Shown one piece after another: positions 8,888 through 17,829 of a DNA stretch of 64,000 nt. The notes under the pieces were generated by a model that was not told where the DNA came from, searched no databases, and saw only the letters and a program-made list of their open reading frames with translations. The DNA lies in NCBI RefSeq assembly GCF_014698995.1, contig NZ_JACWZZ010000004.1:1-64000 (forward strand), written 5' to 3'. The first letter of the stretch is position 1. Every line of letters begins with the position of its first letter. Position numbers and translations under genes: made by a program. Origin of the DNA: Hymenobacter duratus (lineage in GTDB: Bacteria; Bacteroidota; Bacteroidia; Cytophagales; Hymenobacteraceae).

Positions 8888-10351
8888 CTATTCCACTGCC
8901 TCGCCCAGCAGCGTGTTCGTCGTAGCCTCGTGCACGAGGACGTTCACGTAGTCGCCTTTCTGATAGTGCTTCTTGGGGAAGATGACCACCTGATTCTGGC
9001 TGTTGCGGCCACTCAGGTGCTCCTGGCTGCGCTTGGAAAAGTTTTCGACCAACACCCGGTGCACCCGGCCCACGGACCGCTGGTTGCGCAGCCGGCTGTG
9101 TTCACGCTGGAGCTCAATGATTTCGGCCAGGCGGCGCTTCTTCACTTCGAGCGGCACATCGTCTTCGAGCTTGCGGGCGGCCAGCGTGCCGGGGCGCTCC
9201 GAGTAGAAGAACATGTAGGCCATATCGTAGCGTACCAGTTCCATCAGACTCAGCGTATCCTGGTGTTCGGCTTCGGTTTCGGAGCAGAAGCCCGAAATCA
9301 TATCGGAGCTGATGCCGCAGTCGTCGCCGAGGATGCGGCGGATGGCCTGCACCCGGTCCTCGTACCAGGGCCGGTCGTAGGTGCGGTTCATGAGGGCCAG
9401 AATGCGCGAGTTGCCGCTCTGAGCCGGCAAATGGATGTATTTGCAGATGTTCTCGTGCCGGGCCATGGTGTGCAGCACCTCGTCGGTGATGTCCTTGGGG
9501 TGGGAGGTGGAGAAGCGCACCCGCAGCTCGGGGCTGATGTTGGCCACCCGCTCCAGCAGCTGCGCGAAGTTGACCTGCTCCAGACCATCTTCGGAAGCCC
9601 ATTTGTAGGAGTCTACGTTCTGGCCGAGCAGTGTCACTTCCTTATAACCTTGCGCTACCAGGTCTTCGGCTTCGCGCACGATGCTGTGGGCGTCGCGGCT
9701 CCGCTCGCGGCCCCGCGTGAAGGGTACCACGCAGAACGAGCACATATTGTCGCAGCCGCGCATGATGCTGATGAAGGCCGTGATGCCGTTCGAGTTCAGA
9801 CGCACCGGCGTGATGTCGGCGTAGGTTTCCTCGCGGCTCAGCAGCACGTTTACGGCTTTTTGGCCGCCGTCTACCTGCTGAATCAGCTGGGGCAGGTCGC
9901 GGTAGGCATCAGGGCCCACGACCAGGTCCACCAGCTTTTCCTCGTCTAGAAACTTGCTTTTCAGGCGCTCGGCCATACAGCCCAGCACGCCCACCAGCAT
10001 GGCTGGGTTGCGCTTTTTATGACTGTTGATCTGAGAGAGGCGCATGCGCACGGTCTGCTCGGCCTTCTCCCGGATGGAGCAGGTGTTGAGCAGCACCAGG
10101 TCGGCGCTGGCGAGGTCCTCAGTCGTGTCGAACCCCTCATTGTAAAGGATACTCGACACGATTTCAGAGTCGGAGAAGTTCATCTGGCAGCCGTAGCTCT
10201 CCATATAGAGCTTGCGCGTGCGGCCAGTGCGGGTAGCGGGGTTCACGCGCACTTCGCCGGAAGGCTCGTGGGCGTGGGTAGTGGCGTCCACGGCCGGAGT
10301 GGGCAGCGCGGGCGTATCGAGGAAGTCGAGCGTAATCAGCGGTTGGGACAT
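8888..10351 (-). CDS. miaB: tRNA-2-methylthio-N6-dimethylallyladenosine synthase MiaB
   Basis: Radical-SAM methylthiotransferase that converts i6A37 to ms2i6A37 in tRNA; 487 aa. The N-terminal UPF0004 domain has its three cluster cysteines at C55 (SYGCQMNFS), C91 ([10 protein letters not shown]) and C125 ([10 protein letters not shown]). The radical-SAM triad is C200, C204 and C207 ([19 protein letters not shown]). A TRAM domain ends the protein. I chose ATG at 10351; a GTG at 10381 in frame would also fit the promoter. The first 45 residues are a variable extension. The product is the substrate of MiaE, encoded at 20.9 kb. Confidence 0.96.
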   Translation of the reverse strand: MSQPLITLDFLDTPALPTPAVDATTHAHEPSGEVRVNPATRTGRTRKLYMESYGCQMNFSDSEIVSSILYNEGFDTTEDLASADLVLLNTCSIREKAEQTVRMRLSQINSHKKRNPAMLVGVLGCMAERLKSKFLDEEKLVDLVVGPDAYRDLPQLIQQVDGGQKAVNVLLSREETYADITPVRLNSNGITAFISIMRGCDNMCSFCVVPFTRGRERSRDAHSIVREAEDLVAQGYKEVTLLGQNVDSYKWASEDGLEQVNFAQLLERVANISPELRVRFSTSHPKDITDEVLHTMARHENICKYIHLPAQSGNSRILALMNRTYDRPWYEDRVQAIRRILGDDCGISSDMISGFCSETEAEHQDTLSLMELVRYDMAYMFFYSERPGTLAARKLEDDVPLEVKKRRLAEIIELQREHSRLRNQRSVGRVHRVLVENFSKRSQEHLSGRNSQNQVVIFPKKHYQKGDYVNVLVHEATTNTLLGEAVE

Positions 10352-10395
10352 TTCAAAAGGCCTCAGGGGCGTCAGCTTCACAATTCAGTGAAGGG

Positions 10396-10403
10396 CAAAG
10401 GTA
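10396..10403 (-). promoter_or_regulatory. -7 box of miaB
   Basis: TACCTTTG on the minus strand is a full match to TAnnTTTG, 45 bp upstream of the chosen ATG. Confidence 0.55.
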
Positions 10404-10516
10404 GAATTTTCAGCCCGAAAATGACAGAATGGCAGGAACTGAATTAGTGAGTTCGCCTCACCCCCCGGCTCCCTCTCCGAAAAGGAGAGGGGGAGTCGGG
10501 CGAATGGAACGGCTTG

Positions 10517-10553
10517 GCGGTAGAGATGCTTCGGCAAGCTCAGAATGACGTTC
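10517..10553. repeat. Solo arm of the REP-like repeat family
   Basis: GCGGTAGAGATGCTTCGGCA, then AGCTCAGAATGACGTTC: one arm of the element seen complete at 56422-56585. Just upstream (about 10466-10496) there is a separate CCCTCTCCGAAAAGGAGAGG hairpin. Confidence 0.6.
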
Positions 10554-10564
10554 ACTTTACCTCA

Positions 10565-11260
10565 TCACCTCAAATACGCCAGCACCTCGCGTACGTCCTG
10601 CACGGTATGGAACGCCAGGCCCTCCAGCAGAGCCGGATCGACGTGCTCAAAAATCCAGTTGGCGTGGTAGGGCACGTGTACGGCCCGGAACCCGAGCTTT
10701 GCCACCGGCAGAATATCGGATTTGAGAGAGTTGCCAATCATGACAAACTCCTCTGTTGTGGCATTATAGCGGGCCAGCAGACGGCGGTAGGTGGCTTCGT
10801 CTTTTTCGCTCACTACTTCCACGTGGTCAAACAGCTCGCCCAAGCCCGAGCGGGCAATTTTGCTTTCCTGGTCGAACAGGTCGCCTTTGGTGAGCAGCAT
10901 CAGGCGGTGCCCACGGCGGCGTAGCTCTGTGAGCACCTCTACCACGCCAGGCAGCGGCTCAATAGAGTAGCGCAGCAGGTCTTTGCCCATGTCGAGAATT
11001 TCCTGAATATCGGAGCCACGCACATTGCCGTTTGTAAGCTGGATGGCCGTTTCAATCATGGAAAGCATAAACGACTTGGCCCCGTAGCCGAACAGCTGCA
11101 TGTTGCGGCGCTGCGTGGCATTGAGGTGGGTGCTGATGTGGGCCGCGTCGCCGCAATGGGCCATGATTTCGAACAGGCGCGCTTCCACCTGGTCGAAGTG
11201 GGGCTGGTTGGGCCAGAGCGTGTCGTCGGCGTCGAAGGCAATAAGGTGAGTAGCAGTCAT
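10565..11260 (-). CDS. HAD-superfamily hydrolase (YjjG-like phosphatase)
   Basis: 231-aa cytosolic phosphatase. The start is ATG at 11260 (MTATHLIAFDADDTLW). HAD motif I is DADDT with the nucleophile D10 and acid D12; motif II is LLTKGD; the lysine of motif III follows in the SEKDEATY region; motif IV is MIGNSLKSDILP. The helical cap between motifs I and II resembles nucleotidase or haloacid-type HADs. The natural substrate cannot be predicted. The gene is divergent from the CAT-family gene. Confidence 0.88.
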   Translation of the reverse strand: MTATHLIAFDADDTLWPNQPHFDQVEARLFEIMAHCGDAAHISTHLNATQRRNMQLFGYGAKSFMLSMIETAIQLTNGNVRGSDIQEILDMGKDLLRYSIEPLPGVVEVLTELRRRGHRLMLLTKGDLFDQESKIARSGLGELFDHVEVVSEKDEATYRRLLARYNATTEEFVMIGNSLKSDILPVAKLGFRAVHVPYHANWIFEHVDPALLEGLAFHTVQDVREVLAYLR

Positions 11261-11322
11261 GCTAGAAACACTGGAAGAAATAGCAGCGGAAAAGGCCCTC
11301 AAAGTTATCGAACTTGCCGCCC

Positions 11323-11955
11323 ATGAAACAGCAGATTGACCTTTCTACCTGGAACCGCCGCGAACATTTTGCCTTCTTCTCCAGCTTCGAGGAGCCGTTT
11401 TTTGGACTGGTAGCTCCTGTGAACTGCACCGGCGCGCAGGACGAGGCCAAGCGGCTGGGCGTATCGTTTTTTCTGTACTACCTCTACCACGCCGTAGAAG
11501 CCGCCAATGCGGTGCCGGAGTTCCGCATGCGCATCGAGGACGGGCAGGTGTACCTCTACGACCGGGTGCACGCCTCCGCCACGCTGGGCCGGCCTGACCA
11601 TACGTTTGCCTTTTCTTTCATTGAGCAGAATCCGGAGCTGGCTGGCTTCGTGGCTGCTGCCCAGTCCGAAATAGCGGCCACGCAGGCCAGCACCGGCCTG
11701 CGCCTGAACGATACCACCGCCCGCGCCGACGTGCTGCATTGCTCTGCCATTCCGTGGGTGCGGTTCAGCGGCCTCACCCACGCCCGTAGCTTCCGGCACC
11801 CCGACAGCTGCCCCAAGATTTCCTTCGGCCAGCTCTATGAGGAAAATGGCAGCACCTGGATGCCCGTGGCTGTGAATGTGCACCATGCTCTGGCCGATGG
11901 CTACCATGTGGGCCAGTTTCTGCAGGAGTTTGAGCGGCGACTGAAGGGTAGGTGA
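11323..11955 (+). CDS. Chloramphenicol acetyltransferase-family (CatA-like) acyltransferase
   Basis: 210 aa, the normal CAT length. It starts at ATG 11323 with MKQQIDLSTWNRREHFAFF, matching the W-x-R-x-E-H-F opening of the family. The catalytic motif HHxxxDG is present as HHALADGYH near residue 187. The family O-acetylates chloramphenicol with acetyl-CoA, but chromosomal copies such as this one often have unknown native substrates, so resistance should not be assumed. It lies between two metabolic genes and shows no sign of mobile DNA. Confidence 0.85.
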   Translation: MKQQIDLSTWNRREHFAFFSSFEEPFFGLVAPVNCTGAQDEAKRLGVSFFLYYLYHAVEAANAVPEFRMRIEDGQVYLYDRVHASATLGRPDHTFAFSFIEQNPELAGFVAAAQSEIAATQASTGLRLNDTTARADVLHCSAIPWVRFSGLTHARSFRHPDSCPKISFGQLYEENGSTWMPVAVNVHHALADGYHVGQFLQEFERRLKGR

Positions 11956-12028
11956 AAGCCGCAATAACCGAAATGCAGCTGGCATCCTGCGCAAGCTCAG
12001 GATGACCACTCTTCGCCAACTTACCAAT

Positions 12029-13312
12029 CTACCCTATGGCCGCGCCCAGCACGTCCAGGATGGCGCGGGCCTTGAGTAGGCATTCCTCGTACTCGCGTTC
12101 CGGTACCGAGTCGTAGGTGATGGCCGAGCCGACCTGGAAGCTGAGGTAGCCAGTATCCTGACGGTACTGCAGGCTGCGAATCACCACGTTAAAGTCGAAG
12201 TCGCCGTTGGGCCACACGCAGCCAATGCTGCCGCTGTAAAGGCCGCGCCGGGTTTGCTCATAGTGCTCGATAAGCTGCATGGCCCGGATTTTCGGGGCAC
12301 CCGTCATCGAGCCCATCGGGAAGGTGGCCCGCAGCACATCTACTAGGTCCACTTGGGGGCGCAACTCAGCCTGCACCGTCGAAATCATCTGCCAGACATG
12401 CCGGAACGGGTAGAGGCCGAACAGCTCGGGCACTTGCACGGAGCCAGTCTGAGCCACGCGGGCCAAGTCGTTACGCACCAGGTCTACAATCATCAGGTTT
12501 TCGGCGCGCTCCTTTTCATCCTGAAGCAGCGTCTGGCGTTGGTGCTCGTCTTCGGTAGGAGTAGTGCCGCGCCGGATGGTGCCTTTGATGGGCTGGGAAA
12601 AAATGGCCGGGCCGCGCCGGGCCAGAAACCGCTCGGGGGAGGCGCAGAGCAGGACATGGTGGTGGTGACGGAAGAAGCCCGCAAACGGCGCGGGCGAAGC
12701 AGCATTGAGGCGCAGAAACACATCCACGGGGTCCAACGTCACATTTTCGGCATAGAACTCCTGGCACAGATTCAGCTCGTACACTTCGCCGTTCAGGATG
12801 TCTTCGCGCACAGCTTCTACTGCCCGTAGGTAGTCCGCTTTAGGCATCCGAGGTACCAAGGCTGGGACAGAAGGAGTAGACACAACCGGCACTTCCGTGG
12901 CGAGTATGGCTTCCAGCACGCCGGCCGTGTGGCCATGTAATTCCACCTCATGTTGCCGCCAGTAGAACCAAGTCTGAGGAGAGAAAAAATGAAGCTGTGG
13001 CCACTCCAATCCTGATACATTCTGGCTGGTGAGGGCCTCAATCTCATTCTTGACGTCGTAGGTCAGAAAACCCAGAGCGGGCGCAGAAGCCGTTGCCCTA
13101 CGCAGCCACGGGCGCAACTCGTCCAGCGTGCGGGGCGCGTTGGGCGCGTCGTCGGCCACGCCCAGAATATGCTCAAAAGGCCCCTGCGGATAAACCAGGT
13201 TATTGGGTTCGAGGTAGGCACAGTGCGCGAAACCGGCTGCCCAGCGCAGGGCACGGGCCCGAAAATCGGAGGGGAGGCTGGAGAGCGGAACGGTGAGCGG
13301 AGCAGATAACAC
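12029..13312 (-). CDS. pabB: Anthranilate synthase/aminodeoxychorismate synthase component I family
   Basis: Chorismate-utilising enzyme of 427 aa. It carries the family core: PIKGTIRRG, DLVRNDLARV, the FPMGSMTGAPK loop and SGSIGCVWPNGDFDFNVVIR. The length and the single domain fit PabB, which makes aminodeoxychorismate for folate synthesis; no trp genes are near. I place the start at GTG 13312 because a -7 box ends only 4 nt before it. A longer frame from ATG 13354 would put that promoter inside the coding region. The gene is convergent with the CAT-family gene. Confidence 0.88.
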   Translation of the reverse strand: MLSAPLTVPLSSLPSDFRARALRWAAGFAHCAYLEPNNLVYPQGPFEHILGVADDAPNAPRTLDELRPWLRRATASAPALGFLTYDVKNEIEALTSQNVSGLEWPQLHFFSPQTWFYWRQHEVELHGHTAGVLEAILATEVPVVSTPSVPALVPRMPKADYLRAVEAVREDILNGEVYELNLCQEFYAENVTLDPVDVFLRLNAASPAPFAGFFRHHHHVLLCASPERFLARRGPAIFSQPIKGTIRRGTTPTEDEHQRQTLLQDEKERAENLMIVDLVRNDLARVAQTGSVQVPELFGLYPFRHVWQMISTVQAELRPQVDLVDVLRATFPMGSMTGAPKIRAMQLIEHYEQTRRGLYSGSIGCVWPNGDFDFNVVIRSLQYRQDTGYLSFQVGSAITYDSVPEREYEECLLKARAILDVLGAAIG

Positions 13313-13316
13313 AGCA

Positions 13317-13324
13317 CAAAGATA
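13317..13324 (-). promoter_or_regulatory. -7 box of pabB, immediately before the start codon
   Basis: TATCTTTG on the minus strand is a full TAnnTTTG match and is followed by TGCT and then GTG. The transcript would begin at or next to the start codon. Confidence 0.6.
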
Positions 13325-13368
13325 CGGGCAGGCAAGGCGCCGCATAGCTGCCATGCCGGGCCGGTGGC

Positions 13369-14919
13369 TTATTCGAGTTCTTTTAGCGCCAGCTTAGCTT
13401 TGGTGTCGGTGCTGTTCTTGTACTCGTGCTTGGGGTAGCTTAGCGCTTTCCGGAAATAGACTTTGGCAGTGTTGCTCTGTCCTTCGGCTTGGTAGAGAAA
13501 CCCAAGCTGCAGCGCCGACTGCGGGGCAAAGTAGTAGGGCGCGTTGCCAGCCAGCGCAATAGTACGCGCATAGAGCAGGCGGGCCGAATCGAGGCGCCCA
13601 AGTAGGTGCCAGGCGCGGGCCCGGCGGTAGGGCTCCTCCAGCCGGTCGCGCAGGGGCGTGGCGGTAGTACTGTGAAAAGCATCGAGGGTGGCCAGGGCTT
13701 CGCGGTAGTAGCCGCCGTCAATCTGCAGCCGGGCCCGGGTCAGCAGGCGGTTGAGCGGCAGCCTGCCTTCAAAGAAGCGCTGCGCATAGGTGTCTTCCTC
13801 CACCACCGTGCGTCCTCCACTGGCTATCTGACGGCGGTATTGTTCGGCTGCAACGGCCTCCCCGGATAGCCAGGCCGCGAGATAGAGCTTGAAAAATGCA
13901 TCCTTACGGTAGTGCTGGCCTTTGAACTCCTGCAGAAACAACTCGTTTTCACGGCGCGAGGCGGCATAGTCTCCTTGGTAGAGAAGCAGGTCGGCGGCCA
14001 TGTGGCGCAGATAGGGCAGCGACACGTAGCCGGCACCGGTGGGGCGGGCCCGATAAGCGGCTAAGGCGGCCGCAGTGCGGTGCTGCTTTTTGTTGAGACT
14101 GATGAGCAGGTACGAGTACAGCAGATTATCGGGCTGCTGCTGGTGCAGGCGCGTGACGAGCTGCAGCGCTTCTTCCGGCTTCTTGTAGTAGGTTTCCTCC
14201 ACCAGTGCCAGCAAAATGCGGGCTTCGGGCTGGAAGTCGTTGGGTTGGCGGGCGGCGGCGCGCAAGTTGCTCAGGCCCGCCTCCACGCTGCCCGGCAGCC
14301 CCAGCAGCTTCAGAAACCAGCGGTAGCCTTCCGGCAACGAGCCAATGAAAAACTGCATCAGGCCCAGGGTTTTGCGGGCCGGCAGATACGTTGGGTGGCG
14401 CTTTACTACGGTCTGCATCTGCTGGTACGCCTGCCGCAGACTCCAGGCACCTTGCACCTCGTGCCCGAATGTTACCTGGGCTGCTGCCTGATGCAGCCTG
14501 ATTTCGGCGCGAGCATACTCCCGTAGCGCACCCTTTTCAGAGCTTTTCTCTAGCTGGGCCAGGTGGGCGTCCTGCGCCGCCACTGTGGCTCCATAGCGGC
14601 TGGCGTCCTGGCTAAGCATCAGCTCCGTGAAGTCAATGCAGTCCTGCACGAGTAAGGTGGCAGTTGCATGCCCCGGCTCAGTCCGAAGCAGCTGCCGCGC
14701 CGGGCCGGGGCGTAGCTTCAGCAGCTCCGCATAAGCACGGGCGGCCGAAGGTGGAAGCAGCAAGCTGCCGCCGGCCACCGATTCCGGCTGTGCTGTCGTC
14801 TGCTGCCTCTCGGCTCCGAAACTGCAGGGAAGGTATGGCGCCAGCAAGACCAGCAGCAGGACCGTCCGCCGCAGTACGGGGCATAAACCCGGGGCGCATA
14901 CGTCAGCAGAACTCTTCAT
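13369..14919 (-). CDS. TPR-rich membrane-anchored protein
   Basis: 516 aa from ATG 14919. A hydrophobic segment RRTVLLLVLLAPYLPC near residue 15-30 acts as signal peptide or anchor. The rest is helical, with repeated A/L/Y patterns of TPR type, clearest near the end (AEGQSNTAKVYFRKALSYPK). Similar long TPR proteins in Bacteroidota are annotated as hypothetical outer-membrane or periplasmic scaffolds. No enzyme motif is visible. Its stop codon lies 56 bp before the pabB start. Confidence 0.75.
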   Translation of the reverse strand: MKSSADVCAPGLCPVLRRTVLLLVLLAPYLPCSFGAERQQTTAQPESVAGGSLLLPPSAARAYAELLKLRPGPARQLLRTEPGHATATLLVQDCIDFTELMLSQDASRYGATVAAQDAHLAQLEKSSEKGALREYARAEIRLHQAAAQVTFGHEVQGAWSLRQAYQQMQTVVKRHPTYLPARKTLGLMQFFIGSLPEGYRWFLKLLGLPGSVEAGLSNLRAAARQPNDFQPEARILLALVEETYYKKPEEALQLVTRLHQQQPDNLLYSYLLISLNKKQHRTAAALAAYRARPTGAGYVSLPYLRHMAADLLLYQGDYAASRRENELFLQEFKGQHYRKDAFFKLYLAAWLSGEAVAAEQYRRQIASGGRTVVEEDTYAQRFFEGRLPLNRLLTRARLQIDGGYYREALATLDAFHSTTATPLRDRLEEPYRRARAWHLLGRLDSARLLYARTIALAGNAPYYFAPQSALQLGFLYQAEGQSNTAKVYFRKALSYPKHEYKNSTDTKAKLALKELE

Positions 14920-14940
14920 GAGGAAATGGGAGCGGACAAG

Positions 14941-14974
14941 AAAAAAGGAACGACTAGTGAGTCGTTCCTTTTTG
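14941..14974 (-). terminator. Terminator of the nif3/zinc-ribbon operon
   Basis: A 14-bp perfect stem (14942-14955 with 14960-14973, loop AGTG) ends in A/T runs on both sides. It lies 20 bp after the stop codon of the zinc-ribbon gene. Confidence 0.8.
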
Positions 14975-14993
14975 TAGTAGTCAACCGAGAAGC

Positions 14994-15755
14994 TTAGGCT
15001 ACACGGGCTTCCACATCGGCCAGAACCCGACCACAATGCTCGCACACGATGATTTTCTTGTGAGCAATGATGTCGGCCTGGCGCTGTGGGGGCACCGTGT
15101 TGAAGCAGCCGCCACAAGCGTCGCGCTTCACCGTCACCACGGCCAGGCCGTTGCGTACGTTGCCGCGGATACGGGTATAGGCAGTATAGAGGCGCTCCTC
15201 GATAGGCTGGGTTGCCTTTTCGCGCTCATCCATCAGCTTCTTCTCATCGGCTTCACTTTCGCCTACGATAACGTTCAGCTCACCTTTCTTGTTCTCGAGG
15301 TCTTTCTTGCGTTCTTCCAGACGCTGCTTCGTACCGCCGATTTCGACATTCTTCATGTCAATCTGGTACTGGGCTTCTTTGATTTTCTTCTCGGAAATCT
15401 GGATTTCCAGCTTTTGCAGCTCAATTTCCTTAGAAATGGCTTCGTATTCGCGGTTGTTGCGCACGTTCTGCTGCTGGTCCTCGTAGCGTTTGATGAGGCC
15501 GTCAGCATCTTTGGCATTCTGCTTGCGCTGCTTGATCTGGTCGTTGAGGCCGGAAATCTCCTCATCGAATTTGCTTACGCGCACCTCGTAGCCGGCAATT
15601 TCGTCTTCCAGGTCACGTACTTCTTCGGGCAGGTCGCCGCGCACGCGCCGGATTTCGTCGAGCTGCGAGTCAATGCGTTGCAGGTTGAGCAGGGCTTCCA
15701 GCTTGCTGGCAACTGGGGCATCGGCCGGGGCAGTGGCGACGGTCTTAGCAGTCAT
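14994..15755 (-). CDS. Coiled-coil zinc-ribbon protein (C4-type, CdsZ/DUF164-like)
   Basis: 253 aa, starting at ATG 15755 (MTAKTVATAPADAPVAS). Residues about 20-190 form a long charged antiparallel coiled coil. The C-terminus has two CxxC knuckles, CGGC and CEHC, that build a zinc ribbon, the architecture of the former DUF164 family. Bacteroidota usually carry it next to nif3, as here: its first 11 nt overlap the end of nif3. A full -7 box inside nif3 (15795-15802) suggests it can also be transcribed alone. The molecular role is not settled. Confidence 0.88.
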   Translation of the reverse strand: MTAKTVATAPADAPVASKLEALLNLQRIDSQLDEIRRVRGDLPEEVRDLEDEIAGYEVRVSKFDEEISGLNDQIKQRKQNAKDADGLIKRYEDQQQNVRNNREYEAISKEIELQKLEIQISEKKIKEAQYQIDMKNVEIGGTKQRLEERKKDLENKKGELNVIVGESEADEKKLMDEREKATQPIEERLYTAYTRIRGNVRNGLAVVTVKRDACGGCFNTVPPQRQADIIAHKKIIVCEHCGRVLADVEARVA

Positions 15756-16845
15756 ATCGGACGGGGTTGGTGTAAGTCTCGGCAATGAAGAGCGCAAAAG
15801 TACTTCCAAACTTCTCGGTAAGCAAATCCCGGAAGATTTCGCCGGTGAACTGCTCACTCTCAAAATGGCCCACATCACAGAGCAGCAACTGCCCTTCGGC
15901 CCCGAAATACTCGTGGTACTTCAGGTCGCCGGTGACGTAGGCATCGGCCCCGGCAGCGCGGGCCTTATTGATGAGGAAACTTCCGGCCCCGCCGCAGATA
16001 GCCACCTTCTTAATGGGCCGGTCGAAATCGGTATGCTTTACTACGGGCACGCCCAGTGCTGTTTTCAGGCGCTGCCGAAATTCCTGAGGGCTTAGAGCAT
16101 CGGGCAGCTCGCCCACCATGCCCGAGCCTACCTCCTGATGCTCGTTTTCGAGGCGGATTATTTCGTAGGCTACTTCTTCATACGGGTGCGCCTGCCGCAA
16201 CGCGCGAAGGGCGGCGCGCTGTAAGTGCAGCGGTAACAGCACCTCCACGCGCTGCTCGGGGGTGGTTTCAGGCTGACCGGGCCGGCCCTGGAACGGATTC
16301 GTGTCGGTGCCCGGCGTGAACGTGCCAATGCCTTCCATGCGGAAGCTGCAATCGGAGTAGTCGCCGATCTGGCCCGCGCCGGCGGTATAGAGGGCTTGCA
16401 GTACCGCTTCGGTGTGGGTGGCGGGCACGTAAGTAATGAGCTTGGCCAGCGTGCCGGTTTTGGGGTCGAGAATACGCAGGTGTTGCAGCCCCAGCTTATC
16501 GGCCAGCTTGCGATTCACACCGTGCCGCACGTTGTCGAGGTTGGTGTGGGCGGCGTAGAGGGCCACATCGTTTTTGATGGCTTTGAGCAGCGTCTGTTCC
16601 ACTTCGTTGGCCCCGGTGAGGCGCTTCAGCGGCTTAAATATTATGGGGTGGTGCGCTACTACCACGTTGCAGCCGCGCCGAATGGCTTCGTCTACCACGG
16701 CCGGGGTGCAGTCGAGGGCAATGAGGACGCCGGTGATTTCCTGCTGCGGATTGCCGCACTGCAGGCCGGCATTGTCATAGGATTCCTGGTAGGCGAGGGG
16801 GGCGGCGGCTTCCAGCGCGCGGGCAAGGTCCTGAACGGTAGGCAT
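15745..16845 (-). CDS. Nif3-like dinuclear metal-centre protein (GTP cyclohydrolase I type 2 family)
   Basis: 366 aa. The start is ATG 16845 (MPTVQDLARALEAAAPLAYQ). The NIF3 metal site is spread over CNVVVAHHPIIFKPLKRL and LYAAHTNLDN near the N-terminus and CDVGHFESEQ near the C-terminus. Between the halves lies the YqfO-type PII-like insert (about residues 125-235). The family is universal but its substrate is uncertain. The gene is the first of a two-gene unit with the zinc-ribbon protein. Confidence 0.92.
   Translation of the reverse strand: MPTVQDLARALEAAAPLAYQESYDNAGLQCGNPQQEITGVLIALDCTPAVVDEAIRRGCNVVVAHHPIIFKPLKRLTGANEVEQTLLKAIKNDVALYAAHTNLDNVRHGVNRKLADKLGLQHLRILDPKTGTLAKLITYVPATHTEAVLQALYTAGAGQIGDYSDCSFRMEGIGTFTPGTDTNPFQGRPGQPETTPEQRVEVLLPLHLQRAALRALRQAHPYEEVAYEIIRLENEHQEVGSGMVGELPDALSPQEFRQRLKTALGVPVVKHTDFDRPIKKVAICGGAGSFLINKARAAGADAYVTGDLKYHEYFGAEGQLLLCDVGHFESEQFTGEIFRDLLTEKFGSTFALFIAETYTNPVRYDC
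15795..15802 (-). promoter_or_regulatory. Internal -7 box for the zinc-ribbon gene
   Basis: TACTTTTG on the minus strand lies inside the 3' end of nif3, 40 bp before the ATG of the zinc-ribbon gene. It is a full consensus match but could arise by chance within coding sequence. Confidence 0.4.
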
Positions 16846-16936
16846 TGAGTGTATAGAAAGGAAGGAAAAACAGACTGGGAACAGCGGCTGCAACGAACCG
16901 ACGGCCGGCCGCAAGTTGGGATTATAGCGGCAAAGG

Positions 16937-17626
16937 TTACGCCGTTTCCACCAGCAGGCCCGCCAGCGTTTCAACGTACCGCGCTACGTTTTCGGCCAAT
17001 GCACGACGCTTGTATTGCATCAGGTAGCGCGGGTGGTCCAGCACCACAAGCTTATCAAATAAGCCCAGCTCGGTATTAATCTTCTCAAAAAGGAGCCCGT
17101 TGCGGCGCCCGAGGCATACGGCCGCGTGCCGGGCCAGCCCCAGCTCTGCCACCTGCCGCCGCAACGAGTCCCGGATATCTGGCTCCAGGGCGCGCTGCAG
17201 AGCCCGTGAGTCGTAGTAGTTGTAGTTTTTGCCGTGGCGCAGCAGCACCAGCGGGTAGAGCGAGCCAAGGTAGAAATGGCGGTAAAACTCCTGCGGCCCT
17301 CCCAGTGCGCCTATCACCCGATACACGAACTGGCTGCTCAACTCGGGCTGCCGCGGCTGGTTGTTCGTAATGCCACAGACTTCGGCCAGCATGGCCGGAT
17401 CAGTGAAAGCTACCCCCGTGCGGCCCGCGCCAAACCGCCCCGGATTGATGCCCAGCAGTGCCACGCGCGGCCGGTCTTCGGCGTAAAATTTTTGGGCAAA
17501 CTGCGTTAGCAATTCCGCGACTTCCGGCTCCCGGTAGGGGTTATGGGCCAGCACGTCATCCGGCAAAGCAGGCGGGGCTGGAAAGGTCGTGAGGAAATGA
17601 TTGATCTGTTCGGCGGAGTAAGTCAT
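16937..17626 (-). CDS. SMUG2-type uracil-DNA glycosylase family protein (DUF4918)
   Basis: 229-aa base-excision repair enzyme. Motif 1 is visible as LLGINPGRFGAGRTGVAFTD (SMUG-type G-x-N-P-G), and motif 2 as LDHPRYLMQYKRR towards the C-terminus. Proteins of this pattern in Bacteroidota were first named DUF4918 and later placed in the uracil-DNA glycosylase superfamily as SMUG2. Substrate range (uracil, hydroxymethyluracil) is inferred from the family. It precedes nif3 on the same strand with a 91-bp gap. Confidence 0.85.
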   Translation of the reverse strand: MTYSAEQINHFLTTFPAPPALPDDVLAHNPYREPEVAELLTQFAQKFYAEDRPRVALLGINPGRFGAGRTGVAFTDPAMLAEVCGITNNQPRQPELSSQFVYRVIGALGGPQEFYRHFYLGSLYPLVLLRHGKNYNYYDSRALQRALEPDIRDSLRRQVAELGLARHAAVCLGRRNGLLFEKINTELGLFDKLVVLDHPRYLMQYKRRALAENVARYVETLAGLLVETA

Positions 17627-17815
17627 AATCTATTTATAGGTAATACGGTATGAGGCCAAGTATCAGGTAAGGCTTGAAGATACTTCGTGTCAGTAATCCG
17701 AAATGACACTCGCCAGAAACGACTCCCATATTGGCTGAGAAATCGGACAACCCGCTGGTTTTAGGGCGTCGTGACAAGCGGTAGAACCGGTGGCCGGGCA
17801 GGACAAATGAACTGC

Positions 17816-17823
17816 TACCTTTG
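17816..17823 (+). promoter_or_regulatory. -7 box of lpxK, next to the start codon
   Basis: TACCTTTG is a full consensus match and ends 6 nt before the ATG of lpxK, so the mRNA is probably leaderless or nearly so. Confidence 0.6.
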
Positions 17824-17829
17824 CCCGTC

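Noticed and set aside
11323..11955. Acquired chloramphenicol-resistance gene
   Set aside because: The gene is CAT-like, but it has chromosomal base composition, ordinary neighbours and no mobile-element signs, so resistance is not supported.
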